A stretch of DNA of 64,000 bases, from assembly GCF_001886185.1 (NCBI RefSeq), contig NZ_JXLA01000002.1, forward strand, positions 62,001 through 126,000. The letters run 5' to 3'. Made by a program: the position numbers and the translations under genes. This stretch comes from Enterococcus raffinosus. GTDB taxonomy: Bacteria > Bacillota > Bacilli > Lactobacillales > Enterococcaceae. Shown one piece after another: positions 54,687 to 63,571 of the stretch. Position 1 is the stretch's first letter, and each line of letters opens with the position of its first letter. The notes beneath the pieces are model-generated. The model saw only the letters and a program-made list of their open reading frames with translations, searched no databases and had not been told where the DNA came from.

Positions 54687-55442
54687 TCAGCTCTCGTCGA
54701 TTAATTTCTCCATATCGTATATGCCAGTGGATTTTTCACTTACATATTTTGCTGCTTTAACAGCTCCGCTGGCGAAGATATTTCGTGATAAGGCTAGGTG
54801 ATTTAGTTCAATGACCTCATCAGGGCCTGCATAAATCACGGTATGCTCCCCAGGGATAGTTCCACCGCGAACAGCGTGAATGCCTAGTTCGGATAGCGGA
54901 TTTTCCAAATCATTGCCATGGCGACCATAAATATAGGTTTTCTTTTCTTCCACCGCATCATTGACCGCATCAGCCAGTAACAAAGCAGTACCGCTAGGGG
55001 AGTCTTTTTTCTGATTATGATGCTTTTCGACGATTTCAATATTGAATTCTTCCTCTAAAACAGGTGTAATCTCACGAATCGCCTTCGCTAATAGGTTAAT
55101 GCCTAATGACATATTTGCTGAGAAGAACACGGCTGTCTGCTCTGCGGTTTTTTCAATTTGCTTCTTGATTTCATCAGTCAAGCCCGTAGTCGCGACAACG
55201 ACTGGGATTTTTTTGTCAGCAGAATAATCCAACACCGCTGGAACCGCTGAATAGTGAGAAAAGTCAATAATCACATCGGCTTCAACTTGGCAATCTGCCA
55301 TCGATTGATAGGTGGGAAAATCCGCCTCGAAGGCTTCACGATCAACGCCCGCAACGACCTGCATTTCAGGCTGCTGAGCGATCATGGTCTGTAAGACTTG
55401 TCCCATCCGTCCATTTGCCCCGCTTAAAATAATATCAATCAT
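54687..55442 (-). CDS. dapB: 4-hydroxy-tetrahydrodipicolinate reductase
   Basis: NAD(P)H-dependent reduction of the DapA product to tetrahydrodipicolinate. The 251-residue protein has the nucleotide-binding loop GANGRMGQ at 9-16, the catalytic EKHHNQKKDSPSGTA segment and the substrate loop GRHGNDLENP. Both His residues of the HHxxK active site are visible. Its start directly abuts the dapA stop, indicating coupled expression. Confidence 0.97.
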   Translation of the reverse strand: MIDIILSGANGRMGQVLQTMIAQQPEMQVVAGVDREAFEADFPTYQSMADCQVEADVIIDFSHYSAVPAVLDYSADKKIPVVVATTGLTDEIKKQIEKTAEQTAVFFSANMSLGINLLAKAIREITPVLEEEFNIEIVEKHHNQKKDSPSGTALLLADAVNDAVEEKKTYIYGRHGNDLENPLSELGIHAVRGGTIPGEHTVIYAGPDEVIELNHLALSRNIFASGAVKAAKYVSEKSTGIYDMEKLIDES

Positions 55443-56333
55443 TTATTTCGCAACCTCCAAACCATAGGCTGACATTTCTTTTTTCAAGCCCTCGACTGTT
55501 TCTGCTTTGGCAGCAGAAAGGGGAAGACGGAAGTTTGGTTCAATTTTTCCTAGCAGACCAACACCGGTTTTCACAGGAATTGGATTGACTTCACAGAAAA
55601 TAGCATGAATCAATGGCAGTTGTGCTAATTGCAACTCTTTGGCTAATTGGAAGTCGCCATCTAGCAATGCTTGCGTCAATTCATGAGTTTGGCGAGGAGC
55701 GATGTTCGCGACAGTCGAGATTGACCCTTTGCCTCCTAAAGCCATGATTGGTAAAACTTGATCGTCATTTCCAGAATAAATCGTGAAATCTTCTTGCATA
55801 ATACGAGCGATCTCCGCAATCTGAGAAATATTTCCACTAGCTTCTTTAATGGCAACGACATTCGGGATCTCTGCTAATCGTTTAACCATTTCTGGAGCGA
55901 TATTCATATTTGTTCGTGAAGCGACTGAATATAAAATAATCGGCAATTTCACGCTTTGAGCAATTTTTTGATAGTGTAAAAATAGTCCTTCGTCTGACGC
56001 TTTATTATAGTAAGGAGTTACGATCAATAAGGCATCAGCACCAACTTTTTCCGCACCAGTAGATAATTCGATGGCATGCTGTGTATCATTGACACCTGTC
56101 CCTGCGATTACTGGGATTCGACCATTCACCTTATTGACCACCGCCTCAATGACAGCGATGTGTTCATTATTGGCTAGGGTAGAGGCCTCACCAGTCGTTC
56201 CGCAAGCGATGATCGCATCAGTACCTTCACTGATTTGCCATTCTACTAGTTCCTCTAACTTCTTGTAATCGACGGCACCATCGGCTTTCATGGGGGTAAC
56301 TAACGCAACACCTGATCCTTCAAATATTCTCAA
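55443..56333 (-). CDS. dapA: 4-hydroxy-tetrahydrodipicolinate synthase
   Basis: Condenses pyruvate and aspartate semialdehyde, the first step of the diaminopimelate branch. This TIM-barrel enzyme of 296 residues has GTTGEASTL, the catalytic Tyr in VTPYYNK, the Schiff-base Lys in VAIKEASGN and GNDDQVLP. The start is uncertain: TTG 56342 lies too close to AAGGAG, while TTG 56333 is correctly spaced and gives the usual N-terminus, so I use the latter. Only 136 bp separate it from the preceding gene, and no lysine riboswitch can be fitted there. Confidence 0.93.
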   Translation of the reverse strand: MRIFEGSGVALVTPMKADGAVDYKKLEELVEWQISEGTDAIIACGTTGEASTLANNEHIAVIEAVVNKVNGRIPVIAGTGVNDTQHAIELSTGAEKVGADALLIVTPYYNKASDEGLFLHYQKIAQSVKLPIILYSVASRTNMNIAPEMVKRLAEIPNVVAIKEASGNISQIAEIARIMQEDFTIYSGNDDQVLPIMALGGKGSISTVANIAPRQTHELTQALLDGDFQLAKELQLAQLPLIHAIFCEVNPIPVKTGVGLLGKIEPNFRLPLSAAKAETVEGLKKEMSAYGLEVAK

Positions 56334-56469
56334 GAGAAACAACTCCTTTTTCTTTTTTTAAAGCCCCTTAAAAAGGTCCTTAGTAGTAGAATTATATCCC
56401 AATTATTAACGAATGCCAACGAAAATCTAATGAAAATTTCAAGTAAAGTCAATCAAAAAAGCAGAGGCT

Positions 56470-56817
56470 TTAATGCCCTTGCAAGTTTAAGCGATACGTC
56501 AGCCATAAATCAATTCCTGCGATTGCTAAATAGCAACTTGCAATCTCAACGCCAAATAAAGAAAAGAAAGCAAGAGCCCCGATAGAGTAGACAGAAATTT
56601 CTAAAATGAATTTTTTACGACCAGTTAGGACTGTGGGAGACTTCGGAGCCCCATATCTTGCCCAAATAAAAGTAAGTACGCACGCTAAGAAAGCAAAAAA
56701 TACTCTTTGATAGAGTGTGGAATGTAAGAAAACACCACTAAAAATGCCAATAATCGTTGCTAGCTCCAGTAAAAAGCGCGTAAGTAAAACAATTGCTGCC
56801 AAGATTATAACCTCCAA
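56470..56817 (-). CDS. YrdB-family (DUF2568) small membrane protein
   Basis: A 115-residue protein with four hydrophobic segments. FIWARYGAPKSPTVLTGRKKFILE between the second and third helices is the hallmark of the DUF2568/YrdB family, whose role is unknown. ATG at 56817 follows GGAGGTTATAATC. It has the same orientation as the dap operon but is separated from it by 136 bp, so it may or may not share a transcript. Confidence 0.8.
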   Translation of the reverse strand: MEVIILAAIVLLTRFLLELATIIGIFSGVFLHSTLYQRVFFAFLACVLTFIWARYGAPKSPTVLTGRKKFILEISVYSIGALAFFSLFGVEIASCYLAIAGIDLWLTYRLNLQGH

Positions 56818-57125
56818 AAAAAGATGTCGTTATAATTAAAGAATAAACGCGAGTCCTACAAATAAATAGGCCCAACGATTGTCTTTTTTGCATAGAAGAC
56901 ACAAGAAATCAATCGATATAACTTTTTTTATTCTAACTAAGAGCCCTACAAACTCCTATTCTTTTCAGTGTATCAATCACGGAGTGAAAAAGCATTAGTA
57001 AATTTTTGGGAAAAATTTTTAGATAATTTATAAGATTACTGAGCCGATCATTCGAAAAGATTGAAACAGTAAGTTCTTCGCGCTATTGTTACAACGATCA
57101 ATGTTTTTAGAGGGGATTTTTTTAA
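56818..57125. promoter_or_regulatory. Intergenic region with response-regulator promoter
   Basis: The 308-bp gap holds no gene. TTGGGA (57006-57011), a 17-bp spacer and TATAAG (57029-57034) form a plausible promoter for the two-component operon. The leftward promoter of the YrdB-like gene was not resolved. The far side is A/T-rich, without clear repeats. Confidence 0.5.
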
Positions 57126-57773
57126 GTGAAACTACTATTATGTGAAGACGAAGATAAAATGCGGGAGCTGCTGAGGAAATTTTTCGAAAAAGAAGGGTAT
57201 TCGGTAGTGGAGGTTGTGGATGGCGAAGCTGCTTTGGAGAAATTCTATGATGAGTCTTTCGATTTGGCCATTTTGGATTGGATGGTGCCGAAAATGAACG
57301 GGCTAGAAGTAGCAAAAGCCATGAAACGAGAACGTACTATTAAAATCTTGATGCTGACGGCTAAGAACATGCCTGAAGATGAGGTAGAAGCCTTGAAAAC
57401 AGGGGTGGACGATTACTTAGCGAAGCCTTTTCATGCTCAAGTTCTTCTGGCTCGTGTAGCAAAATTATTAGGCGTAATCCATCAAGACCTTCATCAGCCG
57501 CTGGTTATTCTCCCGAATGAAAAGCGCGTACTACTGAATGGGACACAGTTGGATTTAACCAGCAGAGAGTACGATGTGTTATTTTATCTATATCAGAATC
57601 AAGGTTTGCCTTTGACGCGTGAGCAGATTCTCCTTTCTGTTTGGGGATTGGACAACGAAAATGATGAAAGGACCGTCGACAGCTTTATTCGTATGTTGCG
57701 TGAAAAGATCGGGAAAGAATTTATTCAAACTGTTTACGGAACAGGGTATCGTTTTGAGCTTGCGAAAAAATAG
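57126..57773 (+). CDS. OmpR/PhoB-type response regulator
   Basis: A 215-residue regulator. The receiver domain (2-115) carries acidic pocket residues CEDEDK, phospho-acceptor Asp51 in LAILDWMVP, and the conserved Thr and Lys in MLTAKN and YLAKPF. A winged-helix domain (about 125-213) ends in the recognition helix TVDSFIRMLREKIG and TVYGTGYRFE. The start is GTG at 57126 after AGAGGGGA. The kinase gene overlaps its end, making a classical two-component pair. Confidence 0.95.
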   Translation: MKLLLCEDEDKMRELLRKFFEKEGYSVVEVVDGEAALEKFYDESFDLAILDWMVPKMNGLEVAKAMKRERTIKILMLTAKNMPEDEVEALKTGVDDYLAKPFHAQVLLARVAKLLGVIHQDLHQPLVILPNEKRVLLNGTQLDLTSREYDVLFYLYQNQGLPLTREQILLSVWGLDNENDERTVDSFIRMLREKIGKEFIQTVYGTGYRFELAKK

Positions 57774-59124
57774 TTTGACCCGTGTGTTTATTCAACGAGT
57801 AGCCATCATCTTTGCGTTGATCCTGTTGGTTTTGACGCTATTTTATCGCTGGGGTTTTCCTACTTATTATTACTGGAAAATGGAACAGCCGGTCAAGGAG
57901 GCGCAAAAACTGATCCAAAACGGAAAAAAAAAGGAGATTTCTGATGAACTTGTGGTGATCGCGCTGGATAATAGCGGCACACCTTCAGAGGAAGAGTTGA
58001 CCAACGACATTACCTTTCGACTAAGTAAAGAAGGAATCGCCCTTCATCGTTTTTGGGTAGATAAAACAACGATTCACGGCGTCCAGCAGGGACAATCGGT
58101 CCAGCGCTTGTATAATCAAACCCGACAGCGAAATGATTTTTATACGGTGTTCTTCTCGGAGGGAAATCAATTCTATCTTGTTGGGACAAGCATCCCTGAC
58201 TTTCAAGCCGCAGTCCGAACACTTTTTCCCATTCTAATCGCAGCTACAGTGTTATTTTTACTGCTGTTGTTTGCTTTGATTATCCTCTTGGTGCGTAATC
58301 AAATCATCCAGCCGATCCGTCGCTTGGAGCAGACAACGCGAAATATTTCTAAGCTGAATTTTACAGATTCTGACAATCAGGAGGAAAATGAGCTCGGTCA
58401 GTTAAGTCAATCGATCAATCAGATGAAACGCTCGTTGCAGCAGCATGAAATGGAAATGCTGGAGCGTAATGATCAACTGAAGGCCTTCTCTTCAAATCTA
58501 GCTCATGAGTTAAAAACACCGTTATCCATCATGCAGCTGCTAGTGGACGGTGAACAAATGGGGTTAGAAAATCCTGCATTTCTGGAAGATATCGATCAGC
58601 AATTGCTAAACATGAATGCCCTGGTGACAAATTTACTGGCCTATAGTCAGCAGATGAAGGAGACGATTCAATTTGAAAGAATCAACATTTCCTCGCTGCT
58701 TGAAAAGGAAGTCGCACAAGAAAGGCTCATCGATCAAACCTTTCAAATCGACCTGAAGGCAGAAGCCTGTGAACTGGAAACGAACCCTCAGCTACTAAGT
58801 ATTGTATTGACTAATTTATTGACAAATAGTATGAAGTACAGCTTGGATAAACAGGTGAAAATAACTGGCAATAAGCAGGATTCCCAGTATCAGATCATGT
58901 TTGAGAATAGAGCCAATCCATTGTCCCAGCAGCAATTTTCCCATTTAAAGGAACCTTTTGTGGTAGGAGAAAAGTCTCGCAACAGCCATTTATCTGGGAC
59001 AGGGCTCGGACTTTCCATCGTCGAACAAACACTTCGTCTCATTGGCGGTGAGTTCAAGCTTCGACAGGAAAACTATTCTTTCCTTGCGACAATCGTATTG
59101 CCCATTCAACAGACAGCACAATAA
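57754..59124 (+). CDS. Sensor histidine kinase partner
   Basis: A 456-residue kinase with a helix at about 12-30, an extracytoplasmic sensor of about 120 residues, a second helix, HAMP, the phosphorylation box SSNLAHELKTPLS and an ATPase domain with the N box LTNLLTNSMKYS and G2 box GTGLGLSIVEQ. The frame is open well upstream, but TTG 57754 lies seven bases after AGGG, overlapping the regulator gene by 20 bases and giving a normal N-terminus. The signal is unknown. A small membrane peptide and a phosphoesterase gene follow directly. Confidence 0.9.
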   Translation: MSLRKNSLTRVFIQRVAIIFALILLVLTLFYRWGFPTYYYWKMEQPVKEAQKLIQNGKKKEISDELVVIALDNSGTPSEEELTNDITFRLSKEGIALHRFWVDKTTIHGVQQGQSVQRLYNQTRQRNDFYTVFFSEGNQFYLVGTSIPDFQAAVRTLFPILIAATVLFLLLLFALIILLVRNQIIQPIRRLEQTTRNISKLNFTDSDNQEENELGQLSQSINQMKRSLQQHEMEMLERNDQLKAFSSNLAHELKTPLSIMQLLVDGEQMGLENPAFLEDIDQQLLNMNALVTNLLAYSQQMKETIQFERINISSLLEKEVAQERLIDQTFQIDLKAEACELETNPQLLSIVLTNLLTNSMKYSLDKQVKITGNKQDSQYQIMFENRANPLSQQQFSHLKEPFVVGEKSRNSHLSGTGLGLSIVEQTLRLIGGEFKLRQENYSFLATIVLPIQQTAQ

Positions 59125-59196
59125 TCTGTGCTGTTTTTCTTTTGCACAAGTTTTGCATAATTGTTTCGTATTCTTTTTCTGCAAGGAGGAGAGAGT

Positions 59197-59358
59197 ATGG
59201 ACAAGAAAACAAAACGAAAGATAATTATCGGAATTCTGACAGCCGCGCTGCTTCTAACAGGCGGGATGCTGGCGATGATCGCCATACATGAAAAAATCGC
59301 TCCAGCAGGCATGATGGATAAAACGACGCGATTACAGATTCCATCTGTCAGTCAGTAA
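59197..59358 (+). CDS. Small single-pass membrane peptide (53 residues)
   Basis: ATG at 59197 follows CAAGGAGGAGAGAGT, an excellent ribosome site. The 53 residues start with a basic stretch (MDKKTKRK), then one hydrophobic helix (about 9-30), then a short polar tail ending in PSVSQ. It lies 72 bp after the kinase gene and 39 bp before the phosphoesterase gene, all in one direction, so it is probably a member of the two-component operon. The function is unknown. A role as kinase accessory peptide is only a possibility. Confidence 0.7.
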   Translation: MDKKTKRKIIIGILTAALLLTGGMLAMIAIHEKIAPAGMMDKTTRLQIPSVSQ

Positions 59359-59397
59359 ACAGATAGATACTATAAGCAAAAGAAAGCAGGAAATTCT

Positions 59398-60207
59398 ATG
59401 ATCAAAAGACTGTTACTCGGAGTGTTACTACTCCTATTATTTATTCCCATCTACGCATTTAAAATCGAACCGAACTTGGTGGTTGTACATCGATTGCAGC
59501 TGGGTGCTTCCTCCAAGCCGGAAGAATTGAAGGTACTTCAGCTTTCAGATATTCAAGTCTCAGAAAGCTACGCTACCAAACGTTTGGACAAGGTGATTCG
59601 CAAGGTAAACAATGAGAAACCTGATATTATCGTTTTTACCGGAGATCTATTTGATAACTACAGCCAATACAACCATGAACAGGAAATTATTGAGAAGCTG
59701 AAGGAGATGAAGGCGACTATCGGTAAATACGCGGTTTGGGGCAACCATGATTACGGTGGCGGAGCCGCAAGAATTTATCAGCAAGTCATGAATGCGGCCG
59801 ATTTTGACGTATTAAAAAATGCCGGCGAAACAATTTCTTTGGCAAATGGCAAAAGAGTATTCATCGGTGGATTAGACGATTCATTGCTGGGGTCTCCTTC
59901 GATCGATGAAACCTTGAGTTATCGTCAAGGGTATGATTATTCTGTGTTGCTGACCCATGAGCCGGATGTGGCGGATGGCTTCGTGGGAACAAATACACAA
60001 CTCGTTTTAGCTGGTCATAGTCACGGGGGGCAAATTCGTCTGCCTTTTTATCAGGTGACGAATGTATTAGCGAAAAAATACGTTCGTGGTCTCTACGAAC
60101 TCAGCGATCATACCAAACTTTATGTAAATACCGGATTAGGTACGACAGCCATCCATGCACGGTTGGGGGTGCCGCCGGAAATCTCTGTTTTTCAATTGCA
60201 CTTTTGA
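59398..60207 (+). CDS. Membrane-anchored metallophosphoesterase (YkuE-like)
   Basis: A 269-residue calcineurin-fold enzyme with an N-terminal membrane anchor (about 4-22). The metal ligands lie in QLSDIQVS, FTGDLFDN, WGNHDYGGG, LTHEPD and AGHSHGGQ. The first motif has Gln where Asp-x-His is usual, as happens in this YkuE/YaeI branch, some members of which act on lipid-linked phosphates. ATG 59398 follows GAAAGCAGGAAATTCT. It lies downstream of the two-component genes, which may control it. Confidence 0.85.
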   Translation: MIKRLLLGVLLLLLFIPIYAFKIEPNLVVVHRLQLGASSKPEELKVLQLSDIQVSESYATKRLDKVIRKVNNEKPDIIVFTGDLFDNYSQYNHEQEIIEKLKEMKATIGKYAVWGNHDYGGGAARIYQQVMNAADFDVLKNAGETISLANGKRVFIGGLDDSLLGSPSIDETLSYRQGYDYSVLLTHEPDVADGFVGTNTQLVLAGHSHGGQIRLPFYQVTNVLAKKYVRGLYELSDHTKLYVNTGLGTTAIHARLGVPPEISVFQLHF

Positions 60208-60221
60208 TAAAACGAACAAAA

Positions 60222-60264
60222 AAAGGGGAGCAGCTACTTCAAAGTATAAGTAGGCTGCTCCTTT
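60222..60264. terminator. Bidirectional terminator
   Basis: AAAGGGGAGCAGCTACTT pairs with AAGTAGGCTGCTCCTTT (one bulge), between the phosphoesterase gene and the convergent LysR gene. Confidence 0.85.
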
Positions 60265-60265
60265 C

Positions 60266-61189
60266 TTATTGGATAATCTCAAACCCATAGCCACGGATAT
60301 GCTCCTTCAACAGCTCTAAATAGGTCTGAGCCAAAGGACTGAGCTCTAGCTGTTCCTGCTTAAGCCAGCCTAGCGTGATGACATCGTCATACTCTAAAGG
60401 AATCGCGACGATTTTGTCGTCGTTTAATTCGCTGCTGATGATCCCAGAGCTGATAGTATAACCGTTTAGCCCCACCATCAGATTAAAAATAGTCGCGCGA
60501 TCACTGACCTTGATATTCTTCTTGCGATCCCAGGTACTGAGAATCTCTTCGGAAAAATAAAAGGAGTTCGTTTCCCCCTGTTCATAGGACAAATAAGGAT
60601 AATCCTCAAGATCGGCTAATGTTAACGACTTTTTCGCCACTAAAGGATTGCTGCGACTAACGAAAACATGCGGTTTTGCTTCAAATAATGGAGTGAAAAA
60701 CAACCCTTTTTCCTTGAATAGCTTCAACATGACCTGCCGATTAAAGGCATTCAAGTATAAAACGCCTAGTTCGCTTTTAAAGCTGGTGAGGTCGTCAAAA
60801 ATATTTTCCGTCTCGGTTTCTCGCAAAGTAAAATTATACTCGTCAGAATTCACCGTGCGCAACAGCTCAACAAACGCGTGTACCACAAAGGCGTAATGCT
60901 GCGCCGACACGGAAAAGTTTTGCTTGCGCAGCGGTTCGTTTTTAAATTTTTCCTCCAGCAAATTGACTTGATCCAAAATTTGACGACAGTATATTAGAAA
61001 TTCCCGTCCTTCAGAGGTTGGGATAATTCCCTGCTTGTTTCGGATCACTAGCTGAACATTCATTTCACTTTCCAGTTCCTTCAGCGCGTTTGATAAGCTG
61101 GGTTGGGTTAAAAACAGCGCTTTTGCGGCCTCATTGATCGAACCTTTTTCAATAATTTTCTCAAAATAAATCAGTTGCTGCAGTCGCAT
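60266..61189 (-). CDS. LysR-family regulator, probable methionine regulator (MtaR/MetR-like)
   Basis: A 307-residue LysR protein with an N-terminal winged helix (MRLQQLIYFEKIIEKGSINEA-type start, ALFLTQPSLSNALKELE at about 24-40) and a ligand-binding domain (about 90-300). It is divergent from metE. The intergenic dyad GTTATAG-N7-CTATAAC fits the TATAGTT-type box recorded for streptococcal MtaR/MetR, so it likely controls metE-metF. The co-inducer is probably homocysteine or a related thiol (family inference). ATG at 61189 follows GAGGTGAAGCG. Confidence 0.85.
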   Translation of the reverse strand: MRLQQLIYFEKIIEKGSINEAAKALFLTQPSLSNALKELESEMNVQLVIRNKQGIIPTSEGREFLIYCRQILDQVNLLEEKFKNEPLRKQNFSVSAQHYAFVVHAFVELLRTVNSDEYNFTLRETETENIFDDLTSFKSELGVLYLNAFNRQVMLKLFKEKGLFFTPLFEAKPHVFVSRSNPLVAKKSLTLADLEDYPYLSYEQGETNSFYFSEEILSTWDRKKNIKVSDRATIFNLMVGLNGYTISSGIISSELNDDKIVAIPLEYDDVITLGWLKQEQLELSPLAQTYLELLKEHIRGYGFEIIQ

Positions 61190-61223
61190 CGCTTCACCTC
61201 TTTTTTTAAAGAGTATAACGAAG

Positions 61224-61244
61224 GTTATAGTTATTGGCTATAAC
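61224..61244. promoter_or_regulatory. Candidate MET-box between the lysR gene and metE
   Basis: GTTATAG (61224-61230) and CTATAAC (61238-61244) form a perfect 7-bp dyad with a 7-bp spacer. The core TATAG-N7-CTATA matches the length and arms of the streptococcal MetR/MtaR box. Single half-copies (TATAAC at 61214, TAGTTAT at 61245) flank it, as is usual for LysR sites. Confidence 0.65.
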
Positions 61245-61289
61245 TAGTTATTACTTTTTTCAGTTATTCAAGCAAAAAAAAGCGTGCTA

Positions 61290-61307
61290 TTGTGTACCGT
61301 AACACAA
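61290..61307 (+). repeat. Short inverted repeat in the metE leader
   Basis: TTGTGT/ACACAA with the 6-base centre ACCGTA lies just before the GAAGGAGG ribosome site of metE. A small hairpin could form next to the ribosome site. No riboswitch structure fits. Confidence 0.4.
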
Positions 61308-61324
61308 CTGAAGGAGGAAAAACT

Positions 61325-63568
61325 ATGAGAACAACCATTATCGGGTTTCCTAGAATTGGCGAAAATAGAGAATTGAAATTTGCGACAGAAAAATATTTTA
61401 GTGGAGAGCTGTCTAGTGAGGAGCTAGAGGATTTTGCTAAGGATTTAAGACAAAAACATTGGCAGTTAATCAAGGAAAGCGGGATTGACGAAATTCCTAG
61501 TAACGACTTTTCTTTTTATGATACGACGTTAGACACGACTTGCTTGTTAAACATTGTCCCACAGGAAGTAGCGAAGCTAAACTTAACGGACACTGAAAGA
61601 TATTTTGCCTTAGCCCGCGGTTATCAAGGACAAAAAGGGGATATCAAAGCACGACCGATGAAAAAGTGGTTCAACACCAATTATCACTATATCGTGCCTA
61701 AATTCGAAAAGGAAACAAATATTTTTGTCAGCGGCGACAAGCTTTTTAAAGAATACTATGAAGCAAAGGCATTAGGCATCGACACACGTCCTGTACTGAT
61801 CGGACCATTCACCTTACTGCAGCTTAGTGAATTTGAACCAGGAACAGATCGCAAAAAAATCACCGACCAATTAATTACGGCTTATGGAGAAATATTGGAC
61901 AAGCTGAAAGATCTGGGGGCTGAATGGATTCAGTTAGATGAACCTAGCTTAGTGAAAGATTTAACAACCGAAGAACTAGCAGAGTTCAAAGCGATTTATG
62001 AACGGCTATTAACGGATCAAGAGATAAAAGTTCTGTTGCAAACATATTTTGGCGATATTCGCGATGCCTACGAAACTGTCATCAACTTGCCTTTTGCAGG
62101 GATCGGCTTGGATTTTGTTGAAGGACGTAAAACGGCAGAGTTAGTAGCACAAGGGTTTCCTAAGGACAAAATCTTATTTGCCGGAGTGGTAAACGGAAAA
62201 AATATCTGGCGAAACCATTATCAGCAAACAATCGAAACGCTGAAGGACTTTGATCAGAAAAAACTGATTCTAACGACTTCTTGCTCGCTTTTACATGTTC
62301 CTTTTACCACCGAAAACGAGGTGTTTCCTGATGAAATCAAGCAGCATTTCGCCTTTGCGAAGGAAAAATTAACAGAATTAGTAGATTTGGCAACCATTTT
62401 AGCGGGCAATAGAGAAGCTCTAAAAGACAATCAAGCACTATTTGCTAAAACCCGCTTTACTGAAAATCAAGCCGTTCAGAAAAAAATCCGCGAACTTACG
62501 GAGCAGGACTACACGCGCAAACCGGCCTTCCAGGAACGAGAGGCGATTCAAAAACAGGCGTTTGATTTTCCAGTATTACCGACAACCACCATTGGGTCTT
62601 TTCCACAAACAAGGGAGGTCAAGCTGACACGAGCGAAATACAAGCGCCAAGAACTCAGTCAAGAAGCGTATGATCAATTTATTGCCCAGCAAATCAATGA
62701 ATGGTTGAATTGGCAGGAAAAAATTGGGCTAGATGTACTAGTTCATGGTGAGTTTGAGCGCAACGACATGGTGGAATACTTTGGTCAAAACCTCTCCGGC
62801 TATTTGTTTAGTAAAAATGGTTGGGTACAATCTTACGGAACAAGAGGCGTGAAGCCGCCGATTATTTGGGGCGATGTCGCTCGAGAAAAGCCGATCACCG
62901 TCAAATGGTCCACCTATGCACAAGAGCAAACAGATAAAATCGTGAAGGGCATGCTGACAGGACCAGTGACCATCTTGAATTGGTCCTTTCCGCGAGAAGA
63001 CATCAGCTTAAAGGATTCAACGCTGCAAATCGCTTTAGCGATCCAAGAGGAAGTATTGGATTTAGAAAAGAATGGTATTCGCGTGATTCAAATCGATGAG
63101 GCAGCATTACGAGAAAAACTGCCGTTAAGAAAGACGGATTGGTACTCTGAATATTTAGATTGGTCCATTCCAGCCTTCCGTTTGGTCCATAGCAAGGTCC
63201 AGCCAACGACCCAAGTCCATACGCATATGTGCTATAGCGAATTCACGGATATTATTCCCGCGATTGATCAAATGGATGCCGATGTGATTTCCTTTGAAGC
63301 CTCCCGATCAAACTTGGCAATATTGGATGAACTGAAGGCGCAAAATTTCCGCACAGCGGTAGGACCAGGAGTCTATGATATTCATTCTCCACGGGTGCCA
63401 TCAGTGAATGAAATCAAGGAGACCATCAGTAAAATTTTAGCAAAGGTTCCCTTGGAAAAAGTCTGGATCAATCCTGACTGCGGCTTAAAAACTCGTGGGA
63501 TTCCTGAAACGAAGGCTAGCTTGACCAACATGACAGAAGCCGTAAAACAAGTCAGAAAGGATTTGTAG
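61325..63568 (+). CDS. metE: Cobalamin-independent methionine synthase
   Basis: Transfers the methyl group from 5-methyltetrahydrofolate-polyglutamate to homocysteine. The 747-residue protein has the usual two related barrels. The N-terminal one starts with [18 protein letters not shown], and the C-terminal one carries the zinc ligands in [10 protein letters not shown] and the Cys of [10 protein letters not shown], plus [14 protein letters not shown]-like and QIDEAALRE segments. A frame-open start at 61292 exists, but ATG 61325 follows GAAGGAGGAAAAACT. metF follows with a gap of 3 bases, which supplies its methyl donor. Confidence 0.97.
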   Translation: MRTTIIGFPRIGENRELKFATEKYFSGELSSEELEDFAKDLRQKHWQLIKESGIDEIPSNDFSFYDTTLDTTCLLNIVPQEVAKLNLTDTERYFALARGYQGQKGDIKARPMKKWFNTNYHYIVPKFEKETNIFVSGDKLFKEYYEAKALGIDTRPVLIGPFTLLQLSEFEPGTDRKKITDQLITAYGEILDKLKDLGAEWIQLDEPSLVKDLTTEELAEFKAIYERLLTDQEIKVLLQTYFGDIRDAYETVINLPFAGIGLDFVEGRKTAELVAQGFPKDKILFAGVVNGKNIWRNHYQQTIETLKDFDQKKLILTTSCSLLHVPFTTENEVFPDEIKQHFAFAKEKLTELVDLATILAGNREALKDNQALFAKTRFTENQAVQKKIRELTEQDYTRKPAFQEREAIQKQAFDFPVLPTTTIGSFPQTREVKLTRAKYKRQELSQEAYDQFIAQQINEWLNWQEKIGLDVLVHGEFERNDMVEYFGQNLSGYLFSKNGWVQSYGTRGVKPPIIWGDVAREKPITVKWSTYAQEQTDKIVKGMLTGPVTILNWSFPREDISLKDSTLQIALAIQEEVLDLEKNGIRVIQIDEAALREKLPLRKTDWYSEYLDWSIPAFRLVHSKVQPTTQVHTHMCYSEFTDIIPAIDQMDADVISFEASRSNLAILDELKAQNFRTAVGPGVYDIHSPRVPSVNEIKETISKILAKVPLEKVWINPDCGLKTRGIPETKASLTNMTEAVKQVRKDL

Positions 63569-63571
63569 CCT

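Noticed and set aside
56334-56469. Lysine riboswitch before dapA
   Set aside because: The gap is about 136 bp, shorter than the roughly 170-nt lysine aptamer, and no matching conserved loops were seen.
61190-61324. T-box or S-box leader before metE
   Set aside because: The sequence is too short and lacks T-box or SAM-riboswitch motifs. The LysR dyad gives an adequate control site.
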